Shown: positions 8,484 through 16,441, counted from the stretch's first letter. The stretch: DNA of 64,000 nt from Pseudomonas entomophila (GCF_029193575.1 NZ_JARGCS010000040.1:16592-80591); one strand, 5' to 3'. Made by a program: numbers and translations. Notes: generated by a model not told the origin, from the sequence alone.

Positions 8484-9425
8484 ATGAAAGAGCCGCTTCC
8501 GGCCCACGCGATCGACGCTGCCCTGGCCCACACGGAGCTGTTCCCGATCCGCGAGGTCGCCCGCCTGACCGGCGTGAACCCGGTGACCCTGCGCGCTTGG
8601 GAGCGTCGCTACGGGCTGATCCTGCCCACCCGCACGCCCAGCGGGCACCGCTTGTATTCCCAGGCCGACATCGACGCCATCGGCAGCATCCTCGGCTGGC
8701 TGCGGCGCGGCGTGGCGGTGAGCAAGGTCGGCAGCATCCTGGCCCGTAGCCAGGCGCTGGAGCAGGGCAGCGGGGCTGCGGGCGGCGTGGACGACCCGGC
8801 GCGCTGGCAGGCGCAGGTGCGCGAGGCCGTGCACGGTTTCGACCGCGCGGAGCTGGAGCGCCTGTTCGAGCAAGTGCTGGCCAGCCACGCCCTGGAGCAG
8901 GTGTTCGACGAGGTGTTCCTGCCGGTGTGGCAGGCACTGGGCACTGACCAGGCGGGCTTCGGCCAGCGCAGCGAGTGGCTGTTCCTCGACCAGTTCCTGC
9001 GTGGCCAGGCGCTGCTGCGGTTGCAGCGGATACGCGAGCCGAAGTCGTGGCGCGTGCTCGTGGCGCCGTTGGCGGCCGAGGGGGCTGAGTTGGAATTGCT
9101 GGTGGCCGGCTTGCTGCTGGGCGGTGACGACCTGGCCGTCACCGTGCTCGCGCCGACCCAGCCGCTGGATGAACTGGCGCTGGTCTGCGAACGCCAGCTA
9201 CCCGATGCCCTGGTGCTGTTCGCCAACCATCGCCCAGCGGCGGACCTGGCCAAGCGCCTGGCACGCCTGACCCTGGGTGTGAAATGCCCGGTGCTGGTGG
9301 CGGGCGAGGCGGCGGAAATGGCCCAGGACGCCCTCGACGGCGGGCCGGTGGCCTGCCTGGGGGCAGAGGCGGGGATGATGCGGCGGCGTTTGCGCCAGTA
9401 CCTGGCGGGTCAGCTCGATACCTGA
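8484..9425 (+). CDS. MerR-family regulator with degenerate B12-binding-type C-terminal domain
   Basis: A 313-residue regulator. The N-terminal winged helix (about 20-65) has IREVARLTGVNPVTLRAWE then RRYGLI and GHRLYS, the LitR/CarH-type signature. The rest resembles the helical plus Rossmann cobalamin module of light-responsive regulators, but the cobalamin-coordinating DxHxxG is absent and the acidic-His pair is not seen (AEGAELELLVAGLLL occupies that place). So a B12 photosensor is unlikely; protein-protein control, perhaps by the neighbouring LOV protein, is possible but inferred. The last 16 bases overlap the convergent PilZ-like gene. Confidence 0.8.
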   Translation: MKEPLPAHAIDAALAHTELFPIREVARLTGVNPVTLRAWERRYGLILPTRTPSGHRLYSQADIDAIGSILGWLRRGVAVSKVGSILARSQALEQGSGAAGGVDDPARWQAQVREAVHGFDRAELERLFEQVLASHALEQVFDEVFLPVWQALGTDQAGFGQRSEWLFLDQFLRGQALLRLQRIREPKSWRVLVAPLAAEGAELELLVAGLLLGGDDLAVTVLAPTQPLDELALVCERQLPDALVLFANHRPAADLAKRLARLTLGVKCPVLVAGEAAEMAQDALDGGPVACLGAEAGMMRRRLRQYLAGQLDT

Positions 9426-10027
9426 GTGTGCAGTTCGGGGTGCGCCCTGCGGTGGGCCTGGAGGATGTATTCGCGCAGGCGCTCGACCTCGTCGGGCGAG
9501 GTGCGGGCCAGGTCGTAGGCGGCAAGGTCCGGGCCGATGCGCCGGCGCAGCACGCCTTGCAGCGCGATGGGCGCAATGCCGCCCGGGGCGAACTGCAGGT
9601 CGAAGTGGTTCGGCACCAGGGCGCCGTCGGTCACCTGCAGCAGCACCCCCTTGAACGAGATGTCGCGCACCCACAGGCGCGTGGCCTCGCCCTGGGCATT
9701 GACCAGCGCGCTCGGTTGGTCCATCGACAGCCGCCAGGGCCGCAGCATGGGCCCGTCCTCGTAGATTTCCGGCGAGCCCAACTGCAGGTGCAGGGCGTGG
9801 AACTCGTCCTCGACCAGTTGCAGGGGGAAGGTGATCTGCTGGTTGTTGAACTGGGCCTGCAAGGTGACCTGGTCGTTGGCCACCAGGCGGGTGAGCAACT
9901 GCTGCAAGCGGCGGTCGCCATTGACCAGCAGGGTCGACATGGAGTCGGCCAGGTTCAGCTGGGGGGCGTGCTGCATGTCCTGAATGAAATCCAGCTCATC
10001 CTGGGTCAGGAGGGCATCTGCTTGCAT
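9410..10027 (-). CDS. PilZ-like domain protein
   Basis: A 205-residue soluble protein. The C-terminal part has RLWVRDISFKGVLLQV, matching the DxSxxG half of the c-di-GMP-binding PilZ motif; the preceding RxxxR half is not clear. The N-terminal ~100 residues resemble the flagellar-brake-like (YcgR-N) arrangement. If it binds c-di-GMP it would connect light or redox signals to motility or adhesion. ATG 10027 has only a weak ribosome site. It lies 70 bp downstream of the LOV gene on the same strand, so they may be co-transcribed. Confidence 0.7.
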   Translation of the reverse strand: MQADALLTQDELDFIQDMQHAPQLNLADSMSTLLVNGDRRLQQLLTRLVANDQVTLQAQFNNQQITFPLQLVEDEFHALHLQLGSPEIYEDGPMLRPWRLSMDQPSALVNAQGEATRLWVRDISFKGVLLQVTDGALVPNHFDLQFAPGGIAPIALQGVLRRRIGPDLAAYDLARTSPDEVERLREYILQAHRRAHPELHTQVSS

Positions 10028-10097
10028 GATCGGACTCGGGGTTGGCAGGCGGCTGAGGGGTTCTTCACGGCGATTGACCGCGCCATCGGCGCTTGGT

Positions 10098-10535
10098 TCA
10101 GGTGCGTTCGTCGGGTTGCCGTTCATCCGCGCGCGCCTTGAGCTGGGCCAGTTCCCGTTCCAGTTCGACCTGGCGGCTGACGTCTTTCTGAATGCCGATG
10201 AAATAGCGGCGTTGGTCGGCGTCGTTGTACACCGGGGTGATCGACAGCTCGTTCCAGAACGCGCTGCCATCCTTGCGGTAGTTGCGCAGCACTTCGCGGC
10301 ACGGGCGGCCGTCGGCCAGGGCCTTGCGGATGCGCGCACGGCTCAGTTGGTCGCGGTCGTCGCCCTGGAGGAAGCGGCAGTCCTGGTAGAGGATCTCGTC
10401 GCGGGTGTAGCCGGTGAGGCGTTCGAAGGCCGCGTTGACGTACAGCAGGATGGTGTCGTCACCTTCCTGCTCGGCGACCACGATGCCGTCGTTCGAGGCG
10501 TCGACCATCGATTGCAGCAGTTGTGCGTTGATCAT
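10098..10535 (-). CDS. Short LOV-domain blue-light photoreceptor (PpSB1-LOV type)
   Basis: A 145-residue single LOV domain with no fused effector. The flavin-adduct cysteine is C53 in DCRFLQGDD; NAAFERLTGY, NYRKDGSAFWNEL and YFIGIQKDVSRQVELE complete the fold, the last part forming the C-terminal dimerising helix. From memory the protein is nearly identical to P. putida PpSB1-LOV, which has the same Cys number and very slow dark recovery. I start at ATG 10535 (MINAQ); an ATG at 10547 would add MAWN. Because it has no output domain, partners are sought among neighbours: the PilZ-like, MerR-like and flavodoxin genes. Confidence 0.95.
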   Translation of the reverse strand: MINAQLLQSMVDASNDGIVVAEQEGDDTILLYVNAAFERLTGYTRDEILYQDCRFLQGDDRDQLSRARIRKALADGRPCREVLRNYRKDGSAFWNELSITPVYNDADQRRYFIGIQKDVSRQVELERELAQLKARADERQPDERT

Positions 10536-10637
10536 GTTCCAGGCCATGGGGTGGAAAGCGTTGAGCGGAGGCGGCCTTTTGCCACTGATGGATGCTAGTA
10601 TCCTACGTTTTCACTCAGTTTCGGAATCCTGTTCCCG

Positions 10638-11093
10638 ATGAAAGTCGCCATTATTTCCGGTTCGGTGTATGGCACCGCCGAAGAAGTCGCCCGTCACGTC
10701 GAATCCCTGCTCAAGGCTGCCGGTTTCGAAGCCTGGCACGCTGCCCGCGCCACCCTGGAAGACCTGCGCGGCTTTGCCCCCGAAGCGCTGCTGGCGGTGA
10801 CCTCGACCACCGGCATGGGCGAGTTGCCGGACAGCCTGGTGCCGCTGTTCAGCAGCATACGTGACACGCTGCCGGGTGAGTGGCGCGGGTTGCCGGGGGC
10901 GGTGATTGCGCTGGGCGACTCCAGTTACGGGGACACCTATTGCGGCGGTGGCGAGCAGATGCGCGAGCTGTTCGCCGAGCTGGGTGTGCGGGAAGTGCAG
11001 CCGATGCTGCGCCTGGATGCCAGCGAGACGGTGACCCCGGAGACCGACGCCGAGCCGTGGCTGGCCGAGTGGGTGGGCGCGCTGCGGGGCTGA
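10638..11093 (+). CDS. MioC-type flavodoxin
   Basis: A 151-residue flavodoxin-like FMN protein. The phosphate loop is SGSVYGTAEEVA (7-18), and further FMN-contact segments are VTSTTGMGELPD and LGDSSYGDTYCGGG. MioC-type proteins are small electron carriers, linked in E. coli to biotin synthase. Transcribed divergently from the LOV gene across 102 bp. Its stop is one base from the stop of the convergent LysR gene. Confidence 0.88.
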   Translation: MKVAIISGSVYGTAEEVARHVESLLKAAGFEAWHAARATLEDLRGFAPEALLAVTSTTGMGELPDSLVPLFSSIRDTLPGEWRGLPGAVIALGDSSYGDTYCGGGEQMRELFAELGVREVQPMLRLDASETVTPETDAEPWLAEWVGALRG

Positions 11094-11094
11094 T

Positions 11095-12036
11095 CTACCC
11101 CAGCCCATCGCGGGCTTGCCCCGCGATGGCGTCGGCCGCAACAACACCTTCCTGAACCCCCGCGCGTTCCCGCAACAACGTCAACCATGCCTGCGCCGCC
11201 TTCGACAGGTACGCCCCCCGCCGCCAGATAAAGGCAATGTCCCAGCGCAGGAAGCCGGGTGCCTGCAACGGCACGCGCACCACCCCTTCGCGCTCCAGCC
11301 CCCGCGCCACCACGCTCGGCAACAACACCACGCCCTGCTCGGCCGCCACCAGCGCGGCGAGGAAGTCCGCCTGGCCGCTGCGCCCGCCCTCCCTGGGCGT
11401 GAATCCTTCCTGCTGGCAGGCGCTGAGCAGCCGGTCATTGAGCATGAAACTGCGGTGGTACAGCAGGAACGGCGTATCGGCCAATTGCTGCAACGCCACC
11501 CCCTGCTGCGCGGCCAGCGCATGCCCGGCTGGCAGCAGCACGTCCAGCGGCTCGTTGCAGAACGGCTGGTAGTCGAACGCCGGGTCGCTCGGGGTGATGC
11601 AGCCACCCAGCTCCAGCTCACCACTCCTGATCGCCTGCTCGACCATGCGGCTGCCGCCTTCGAGCAACTGGATCGAGATGTTCGGATGACGCCGCCGATA
11701 CTCGGCGAACAGCTCGGCGAACAACGCCTCGCCGCCCAACTGCGGCAGGCCCAGGCGCAATTCGCCATGCACCAGGTGGTTGAGGTCGTCGAGCTCGGCG
11801 AGCAGTTCGTGGCGCTGGCGCAGCAGCGCTTCGCCACGCTCCAGCACGATGCGCCCAGCAGCGGTCAGCAGCAGCTGCGAGCCCTGGCGTTCCAGCAGCG
11901 GTTGGCCGATGTCTTGCTCCAACTGGGCGACCTGCTTGCTGACCGCCGACTGGCTGATGTGCAACGTCAAGGCCGCCTGGGTGAAGCCGCCGCGGTGCAC
12001 CACTTCGACGAAGCTGCGCAGGTGTTTGAATTCCAT
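11095..12036 (-). CDS. LysR-family regulator, probable CidR-type activator of cidAB
   Basis: A 313-residue LysR protein: winged HTH at 1-60 (MEFKHLRSFVEVVHRGGFTQ; AVSKQVAQLE), effector domain 90-295. ATG 12036 fits the family start MEFKHLR. It is divergent from cidA-cidB with a perfect dyad between, the arrangement of CidR/AlsR-type regulators that respond to acetate or overflow metabolites. Its last residues, AIAGQARDGLG, are encoded by a REP element, so the C-terminus has been changed by REP insertion or read-through. Confidence 0.85.
   Translation of the reverse strand: MEFKHLRSFVEVVHRGGFTQAALTLHISQSAVSKQVAQLEQDIGQPLLERQGSQLLLTAAGRIVLERGEALLRQRHELLAELDDLNHLVHGELRLGLPQLGGEALFAELFAEYRRRHPNISIQLLEGGSRMVEQAIRSGELELGGCITPSDPAFDYQPFCNEPLDVLLPAGHALAAQQGVALQQLADTPFLLYHRSFMLNDRLLSACQQEGFTPREGGRSGQADFLAALVAAEQGVVLLPSVVARGLEREGVVRVPLQAPGFLRWDIAFIWRRGAYLSKAAQAWLTLLRERAGVQEGVVAADAIAGQARDGLG
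11105..11129. repeat. REP hairpin inside the 3' end of the LysR gene
   Basis: CCATCGCGGG (11105-11114) and CCCGCGATGG (11120-11129) pair perfectly around CTTGC. It lies within the final codons of the LysR gene and just past the flavodoxin stop, where it may also act as a terminator. Confidence 0.8.
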
Positions 12037-12043
12037 GATCGTG

Positions 12044-12058
12044 ATTCCAGTTTGGAAT
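12044..12058. promoter_or_regulatory. LysR operator (T-N11-A dyad) upstream of cidA
   Basis: ATTCCA-GTT-TGGAAT is a perfect inverted repeat containing T-N11-A (T12045, A12057). It lies eight bases upstream of the LysR start and 75 bases before cidA, where an autoregulated LysR activator site is expected. A -10-like TAGAAT at about 12104-12109 precedes cidA. Confidence 0.65.
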
Positions 12059-12133
12059 TGATGCCAGTCTAACAATTCGCTTCTGGCCTAGGCAGGTGGA
12101 TTCTAGAATGGCCTCATCCGAGGAAGCCTGCCG

Positions 12134-12520
12134 ATGAAATCCCTGATCCTGAAAACGCTCCCGCGCCTGCTGGCCGAACTGGCGGTGCTGGTTGGCCTGT
12201 TCCTGCTCGGCGGTCAACTGGTCGCCTGGCTCGGCTGGCCGATCCCCGCCGGCGTCATGGGCCTGGCCCTGCTGCTGGCACTGTTCGCCTGTGGCGTGCT
12301 CAAGCCGAACATGCTGCAACTGGGCGCCGGCTGGTTGATGGCGGAGATGCTGTTGTTCTTCATCCCTGCGCTGATGAGCCTGCTCGACTACGGCGGCCTG
12401 GTGCGCAGCGAAGGCTGGCGCATCCTGCTGGTGATCGCCGTGAGCACCGTCGTGGTGATGGTGGTCACCGCCGTCACCGTCGAGTTGGTTTGCCGCTGGA
12501 GCCTGCGCCATGACGCTTGA
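12134..12520 (+). CDS. cidA: CidA/LrgA holin-like membrane protein
   Basis: A 128-residue protein with four predicted membrane helices and the family motif GWPIPAGVMGLALLLALF (about 35-52). CidA/LrgA proteins are holin-like and act in programmed lysis or export of overflow metabolites. AGGA lies upstream of ATG 12134. Its end overlaps cidB by 11 bases, so they are coupled. Confidence 0.9.
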   Translation: MKSLILKTLPRLLAELAVLVGLFLLGGQLVAWLGWPIPAGVMGLALLLALFACGVLKPNMLQLGAGWLMAEMLLFFIPALMSLLDYGGLVRSEGWRILLVIAVSTVVVMVVTAVTVELVCRWSLRHDA

Positions 12521-13196
12521 ACCGATGCCGCTGTTCTGGCTCGCCCTGACCTTGTCGGCCTACCTGGGCAGCCGCTGGCTGTACCAGCGCAGCGGGCGCT
12601 ACCTGCTGTCGCCGCTGGTGCTGGTGCCGGCGCTGCTGCTGGCGGTGGCCGTGCCGCTGCACACCGCCTACGCCGAATACGCGCGCAATACCCATTGGCT
12701 GATCGGCGTGCTGGGCCCGGTGACCGTGGCCTTCGCCGTGCCGATCTGGCAGCAGCGGGCGATGCTGGCGCGGCACTGGCCGGCGTTGCTGCTGGGCATG
12801 CTCGCCGGCAGCGCCGCGTCGATCGGCAGTTCCTGGGGCCTGGCGCACCTGCTGGCGCTGGACGAGGCGGTGAGCCTGTCGCTGGTGCCGCGCTCGATCA
12901 CCACGCCGTTCGCCATGCCACTGGCCCACGACCTGGGCGGCGTGCCGGAGCTGACCGCGGTGTTCGTGATGTTCACGGGTGTGCTCGGCGCGCTGTTCGG
13001 CGGCGTGCTGCTGCGCTACCTGCCGCTGCGCACGCCGCTGGCGCGGGGGGCGTTGTTCGGGGTCGGCGCGCATGGCGCCGGGGTCAGCCGGGCGCGGGAA
13101 GTGGGGGGCGTGGAAGGCTCGGTGGCCGGGTTGGTCATGGTGCTGACCGGCTTGCTCAACCTGTTCGCCGCGCCGTTGCTGGCGGTGCTGCTGTGA
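12510..13196 (+). CDS. cidB: CidB/LrgB family membrane protein
   Basis: A 228-residue polytopic inner-membrane protein of the LrgB family, partner of CidA. Typical segments: SLVPRSITTPFAMPLAHDLGG (shortened here as RSITTPFAM and the following AHDLGG), FVMFTGVLGALFGG and GVGAHGAGVSRAREVG. The divergent LysR gene is the probable regulator. Confidence 0.9.
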   Translation: MTLEPMPLFWLALTLSAYLGSRWLYQRSGRYLLSPLVLVPALLLAVAVPLHTAYAEYARNTHWLIGVLGPVTVAFAVPIWQQRAMLARHWPALLLGMLAGSAASIGSSWGLAHLLALDEAVSLSLVPRSITTPFAMPLAHDLGGVPELTAVFVMFTGVLGALFGGVLLRYLPLRTPLARGALFGVGAHGAGVSRAREVGGVEGSVAGLVMVLTGLLNLFAAPLLAVLL

Positions 13197-13366
13197 CCGT
13201 TCGTGCCGCTGACCCGCACGGTCATCAAGCTGGCTGCCAAGGCAAGTTCCGCCCTTCGGCGCGCTGACTAGACTGAGCCTCGACATAGAGAGCACATGCA
13301 AGTGCCGAGGTGACATGCAATGAACGCAGCCTATTCCGTCAACACCTGAACCCCGAGAACGAAACG

Positions 13367-14272
13367 ATGCCTTTGGCCGAAATCCCATTGTGCGTCTGGC
13401 GTACCCGGGGACAGAGTTTTTCCTTCCGGGGCCAGAGCATCCGCTACTGGACAGCAGGGCAAGGAGAGCCACTGCTACTGCTCCATGGTTTCCCCACCGC
13501 CAGCTGGGACTGGCACTACCTGTGGGCACCCCTGGCCCAGCGTTTTCGCGTGGTGGCCTGCGACATGCTCGGCTTCGGCGACTCGGCCAAGCCGGCCGAC
13601 CACGACTACAGCCTGGTGGAACAGGCGGACCTGCAGCAGGCGCTGCTCGACCACCTGCGCATCGAGCAACCGGTGCACCTGCTGGCCCACGACTACGGCG
13701 GCAGCGTGGCCCAGGAGCTGCTGGCGCGGCACCACGAAGGCCGCACCGACATCGCCAGCTGCGTGTTCCTCAACAGCGCGCTGTTTCCCGAGAGCTGCCC
13801 GCTGCTGCTGGTGCAGAAGCTGCTGCTCAGCCCGCTGGGCTGGCTGGTGGGGCGCTCGTTCGGCCGTGACGACCTGGTGCGCAACGTCAGCCAGATCTAC
13901 GGGCCGTGCACCCACCCCAGCGAAAGCGCGCTGGACGACTGCTGGAGCCTGATGATCTCCAACCGCGGCACGCGCATCCTGCACAAGCTGATGGCCTTCG
14001 TGCCGGAGCGCCGCTCGCTGCGCGAGCGTTGGGTGACGGCGTTGCAGCGCGACGGCGTGCCGCTGCGCTTCATCAACGGCGCGGTCGACCCGCTGTCGGG
14101 CGCGCACATGGTCGAACGCTACCGGCAGCTGGTGCCGGACCCCGACACCGTGGTGCTGCAGGGCATCGGTCATTACCCGCACACCGAGGCGCCGGTGCAG
14201 GTGCTGCGGCATTACCTGGCGTTTCGCGAGCAGCCGATGAGCTACATCCCGCAGAAGGTCGCCTGGTCCTGA
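13367..14272 (+). CDS. Alpha/beta hydrolase of the MEST (PEG1) type
   Basis: A 301-residue hydrolase. Oxyanion segment LLLHGFPTASWDWHYLW (37-53), nucleophile region HLLAHDYGGSVAQEL with Asp109 in place of Ser, acid region INGAVDPLSG and His in GIGHYPHTEAP. The Asp nucleophile is that of epoxide hydrolases and haloalkane dehalogenases. Several stretches resemble mammalian MEST (LHGFPTSS.DW, HDYG.. AQELL, PSES, HYP..E.P) more than bacterial esterases, from memory. ATG 13367 follows CGAGAACGAAACG. The next gene is an MFE-2-type SDR, possibly in one unit. Substrate unknown. Confidence 0.8.
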   Translation: MPLAEIPLCVWRTRGQSFSFRGQSIRYWTAGQGEPLLLLHGFPTASWDWHYLWAPLAQRFRVVACDMLGFGDSAKPADHDYSLVEQADLQQALLDHLRIEQPVHLLAHDYGGSVAQELLARHHEGRTDIASCVFLNSALFPESCPLLLVQKLLLSPLGWLVGRSFGRDDLVRNVSQIYGPCTHPSESALDDCWSLMISNRGTRILHKLMAFVPERRSLRERWVTALQRDGVPLRFINGAVDPLSGAHMVERYRQLVPDPDTVVLQGIGHYPHTEAPVQVLRHYLAFREQPMSYIPQKVAWS

Positions 14273-14389
14273 GCGGGCGATCATCGTCCTGTCTTATCGC
14301 CTGCCATTCAGCGCCAGTGCGCTTGATTGTCCGTCACCGATGGCTGGCGGACACTCCTTGCACCCCAACCCCTGCCTGGAGCCTTGAGC

Positions 14390-15304
14390 ATGAGCGAGCC
14401 GGTACGTCTGCAAGATCGAGTGGTGATCGTCACGGGGGCCGGCGGCGGCCTGGGGCGCGCCCACGCGCTGCTGTTCGCCGCGCGTGGCGCCAAGGTGGTG
14501 GTCAACGACCTCGGTGGGTCGACCCACGGCGAGGGCGCCAGCGCCTCGGCGGCCGACCGGGTGGTGGAGGAGATTCGCGCCGCTGGCGGCACGGCGGTGG
14601 CCAACCATGATTCGGTGGGCGACGGTGCGCGCATCGTCGAGCAGGCGCTGGACAGCTTCGGTCGCGTCGATGTGCTGGTGAACAACGCCGGCATCCTGCG
14701 CGACAAGACCTTCCACAAGATGGACGAAGCCGACTGGGACCAGGTCTATCGCGTTCACGTCGAAGGCGCCTACAAGGTCACCCACGCCGCCTGGCCGCAC
14801 CTGCGCGAGGGCAACTGGGGGCGGGTGATCTTCACCGCCTCGACCTCGGGCATCTACGGCAATTTCGGCCAAGCCAACTACGGCATGGCCAAGCTCGGCC
14901 TCTACGGCCTGACCCGCACCCTGGCCATCGAGGGCCGCAAGCACGGCATCCTGGTCAACGCCATCGCCCCCACGGGCGGTACGCGCATGACCGAGGGCTT
15001 GATCCCGCCGCAGGTGTTCGAGCGCCTCAAGCCCGAGCTGATCAGCCCGCTGGTGGTGTACCTGGGCAGCGAGCAGTGCCAGGACAGCGGCGAGCTGTTC
15101 GAGGTCGGCGGCGGCTGGGTGGGCAAGGTGCGCTGGGAGCGCAGCCTGGGGGTGGGGTTCGACCCGCGTGAGGGGTTCACGCCCGAGCAGGTGGCGGAGA
15201 ACTGGGCGCGCATTGGCGATTTCGAGGGCGCGGTGCACCCGCAGGACACGTTGCAGGCGTTGCAGCAGATGATGGCGAACCTGCAGAAGTACCCGCTGGG
15301 GTGA
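14390..15304 (+). CDS. SDR dehydrogenase, MFE-2 type (3-hydroxyacyl-CoA-like)
   Basis: A 304-residue SDR. VIVTGAGGGLGRAHAL then NDLGGSTHGEG is characteristic of peroxisomal multifunctional enzyme type 2 dehydrogenase domains; NNAGILRDKTFHKM, TASTSGIYGNFGQANYGMAKLG (Ser, Tyr, Lys; shown here across the active site) and the C-terminal ELFEVGGGWVGKVRWER support it. The likely substrate is a 3-hydroxyacyl-CoA or similar. ATG 14390 has TGGAG upstream. It follows the MEST-like hydrolase by 117 bp on the same strand. Confidence 0.85.
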   Translation: MSEPVRLQDRVVIVTGAGGGLGRAHALLFAARGAKVVVNDLGGSTHGEGASASAADRVVEEIRAAGGTAVANHDSVGDGARIVEQALDSFGRVDVLVNNAGILRDKTFHKMDEADWDQVYRVHVEGAYKVTHAAWPHLREGNWGRVIFTASTSGIYGNFGQANYGMAKLGLYGLTRTLAIEGRKHGILVNAIAPTGGTRMTEGLIPPQVFERLKPELISPLVVYLGSEQCQDSGELFEVGGGWVGKVRWERSLGVGFDPREGFTPEQVAENWARIGDFEGAVHPQDTLQALQQMMANLQKYPLG

Positions 15305-15328
15305 GTGATCGTGAGTACCGCGGCGTAC

Positions 15329-15359
15329 CTGTGGGAGCGGCTTGCCCCGCGATGGCGTC
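15329..15359. repeat. Single REP unit
   Basis: ACCTGTGGGAGCGGCTTG then CCCCGCGATGGCGTCG, a one-sided REP after the SDR stop; may help end that transcript. Confidence 0.6.
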
Positions 15360-15387
15360 GGCCCAGGCGATCTATTCTTGAGGGCAT

Positions 15388-15415
15388 AAAAAAGGCCGCT
15401 GCAACCGCAGCGGCC
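15388..15415 (-). terminator. Intrinsic terminator read on the minus strand
   Basis: GGCCGCTGC-AACC-GCAGCGGCC (15394-15415), preceded on the plus strand by AAAAAA (15388-15393); read on the minus strand it is a perfect 9-bp stem followed by six U. It lies 170 bp beyond the hmgR stop and is the only terminator visible for a transcript coming from hmgR or from within the gap. Confidence 0.85.
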
Positions 15416-15586
15416 AATCAAGACGTCAGATCAAGGAGCTTCAAAATCAACGTCGGGGAACAGGCGGCTCGAAAAACGTCGGGGTAGAGCCCTTCGCGCC
15501 AGCCAGTGAGAAAAGCATAAGCCTTTGATCCCACCCGAAAAATAGCTCAAGGGGACATTCACTTTTACGTTTCGGGTAAGAGTGCC
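15416..15586 (-). other. Gene-free stretch between hmgR stop and its terminator (long 3' UTR or sRNA)
   Basis: No convincing reading frame. It contains an inverted repeat ACCCGAAA (15533-15540) / TTTCGGGT (15570-15577) and two direct copies of AACGTCGGGG (about 15447 and 15467). With the strong terminator it could be a 3'-UTR-derived or independent small RNA on the minus strand. No clear promoter seen. Confidence 0.4.
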
Positions 15587-16363
15587 TCAGCCTTCGAAGC
15601 CCATCCGCCAACTGGTTGCCCGTGCCGCCGCCAGCAGTTGCCGCGCCGCCGGCCCATGCTCGTCGGCATGGAAGATCGACGTCGGCCCCACCACCGTCAT
15701 CACCGCCACGATCTGCCCCATGGCATTGAACACCGGCGCCGACAACGCATCGACCCCCGGCATCAGCAGCCCATGCACATGGTGCAGGCCCTGTGCGCGG
15801 ATCTGCCCCAACAGCGCGTCGTAGTCCGCCGGCGCCTGGCCCAGCGCCGCCAGCTCGCGGTCGCGCAGCTCCACGGTCTCGCGCTCGGGCAGGTAGGCGG
15901 CGAACACCAGCCCAGTGGACGAACTGAGCAGCGGCAGCACCGAGCCGATCTGCGTCACCACCGTCACCGCGCGCACCGCAGGTTCGATGCTCACCACCGT
16001 CGCGCCCTGGTTGCCCCACACGGCGATGAAGCAGCTTTCGTTCAAGTCGTCGCGCAACTGCGACAGCGGCAAGGCCGCGACCTTCAGCACATCGATGCTG
16101 CCCAGCGCCGCCATGCCCACGCGCAAGGCCTCGCGCCCCAGGCCATAGTGGTTGGTGGCCGGGTCCTGTTCGGCGAAGCCGCTGGCGATCAGCGCCTGCA
16201 GGTAGCGGTGCACCTTGCTCGCGGGCATCTGCACATGCTCGGCCAGGCGCGACAGCGAGGTGGAGGGGGACAGCTCGGCGAGGGCCTTGAGGATGTCGGT
16301 GCCGACTTCCGCCGAGCGGACCTTCTGCTTGCCGTTGTCGCTGGGGGAGGTGGCTTTGGCCAT
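15587..16363 (-). CDS. hmgR: IclR-type repressor of the homogentisate genes
   Basis: A 258-residue IclR regulator. N-terminal winged HTH at about 18-75 (DILKALAELSPSTSLSRLAE, MPASKVHRYLQALIASG), C-terminal effector domain 90-255. It is divergent from hmgA, the arrangement of P. putida HmgR, which represses hmgABC and is released by homogentisate. A 17-bp perfect palindrome of exactly the expected type sits between them. ATG 16363 starts MAKATSPSDNGKQKVRSAEVG. Confidence 0.93.
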   Translation of the reverse strand: MAKATSPSDNGKQKVRSAEVGTDILKALAELSPSTSLSRLAEHVQMPASKVHRYLQALIASGFAEQDPATNHYGLGREALRVGMAALGSIDVLKVAALPLSQLRDDLNESCFIAVWGNQGATVVSIEPAVRAVTVVTQIGSVLPLLSSSTGLVFAAYLPERETVELRDRELAALGQAPADYDALLGQIRAQGLHHVHGLLMPGVDALSAPVFNAMGQIVAVMTVVGPTSIFHADEHGPAARQLLAAARATSWRMGFEG

Positions 16364-16395
16364 GGGAACGCGAATCCATCGTGACAGGTGGCGCC

Positions 16396-16424
16396 TTTAT
16401 AGCTTGACGCCTTGCCCTCGGCAA
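16396..16424 (-). promoter_or_regulatory. hmgR promoter
   Basis: On the minus strand TTGCCG (plus-strand 16419-16424), 17-bp spacer, TATAAA (16396-16401). The -35 abuts the HmgR operator, so HmgR probably also represses itself. Confidence 0.6.
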
Positions 16425-16441
16425 ATTACGTTATTCGTAAT
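16425..16441. promoter_or_regulatory. HmgR operator
   Basis: ATTACG-TTATT-CGTAAT is a perfect 17-bp palindrome, matching the 17-bp palindromic site reported for P. putida HmgR. A further half-site, ATTACG, follows at 16445-16450. A hmgA promoter with TTGACG at 16404 and a -10 inside the operator (TACGTT) would be blocked by the repressor. Confidence 0.8.
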
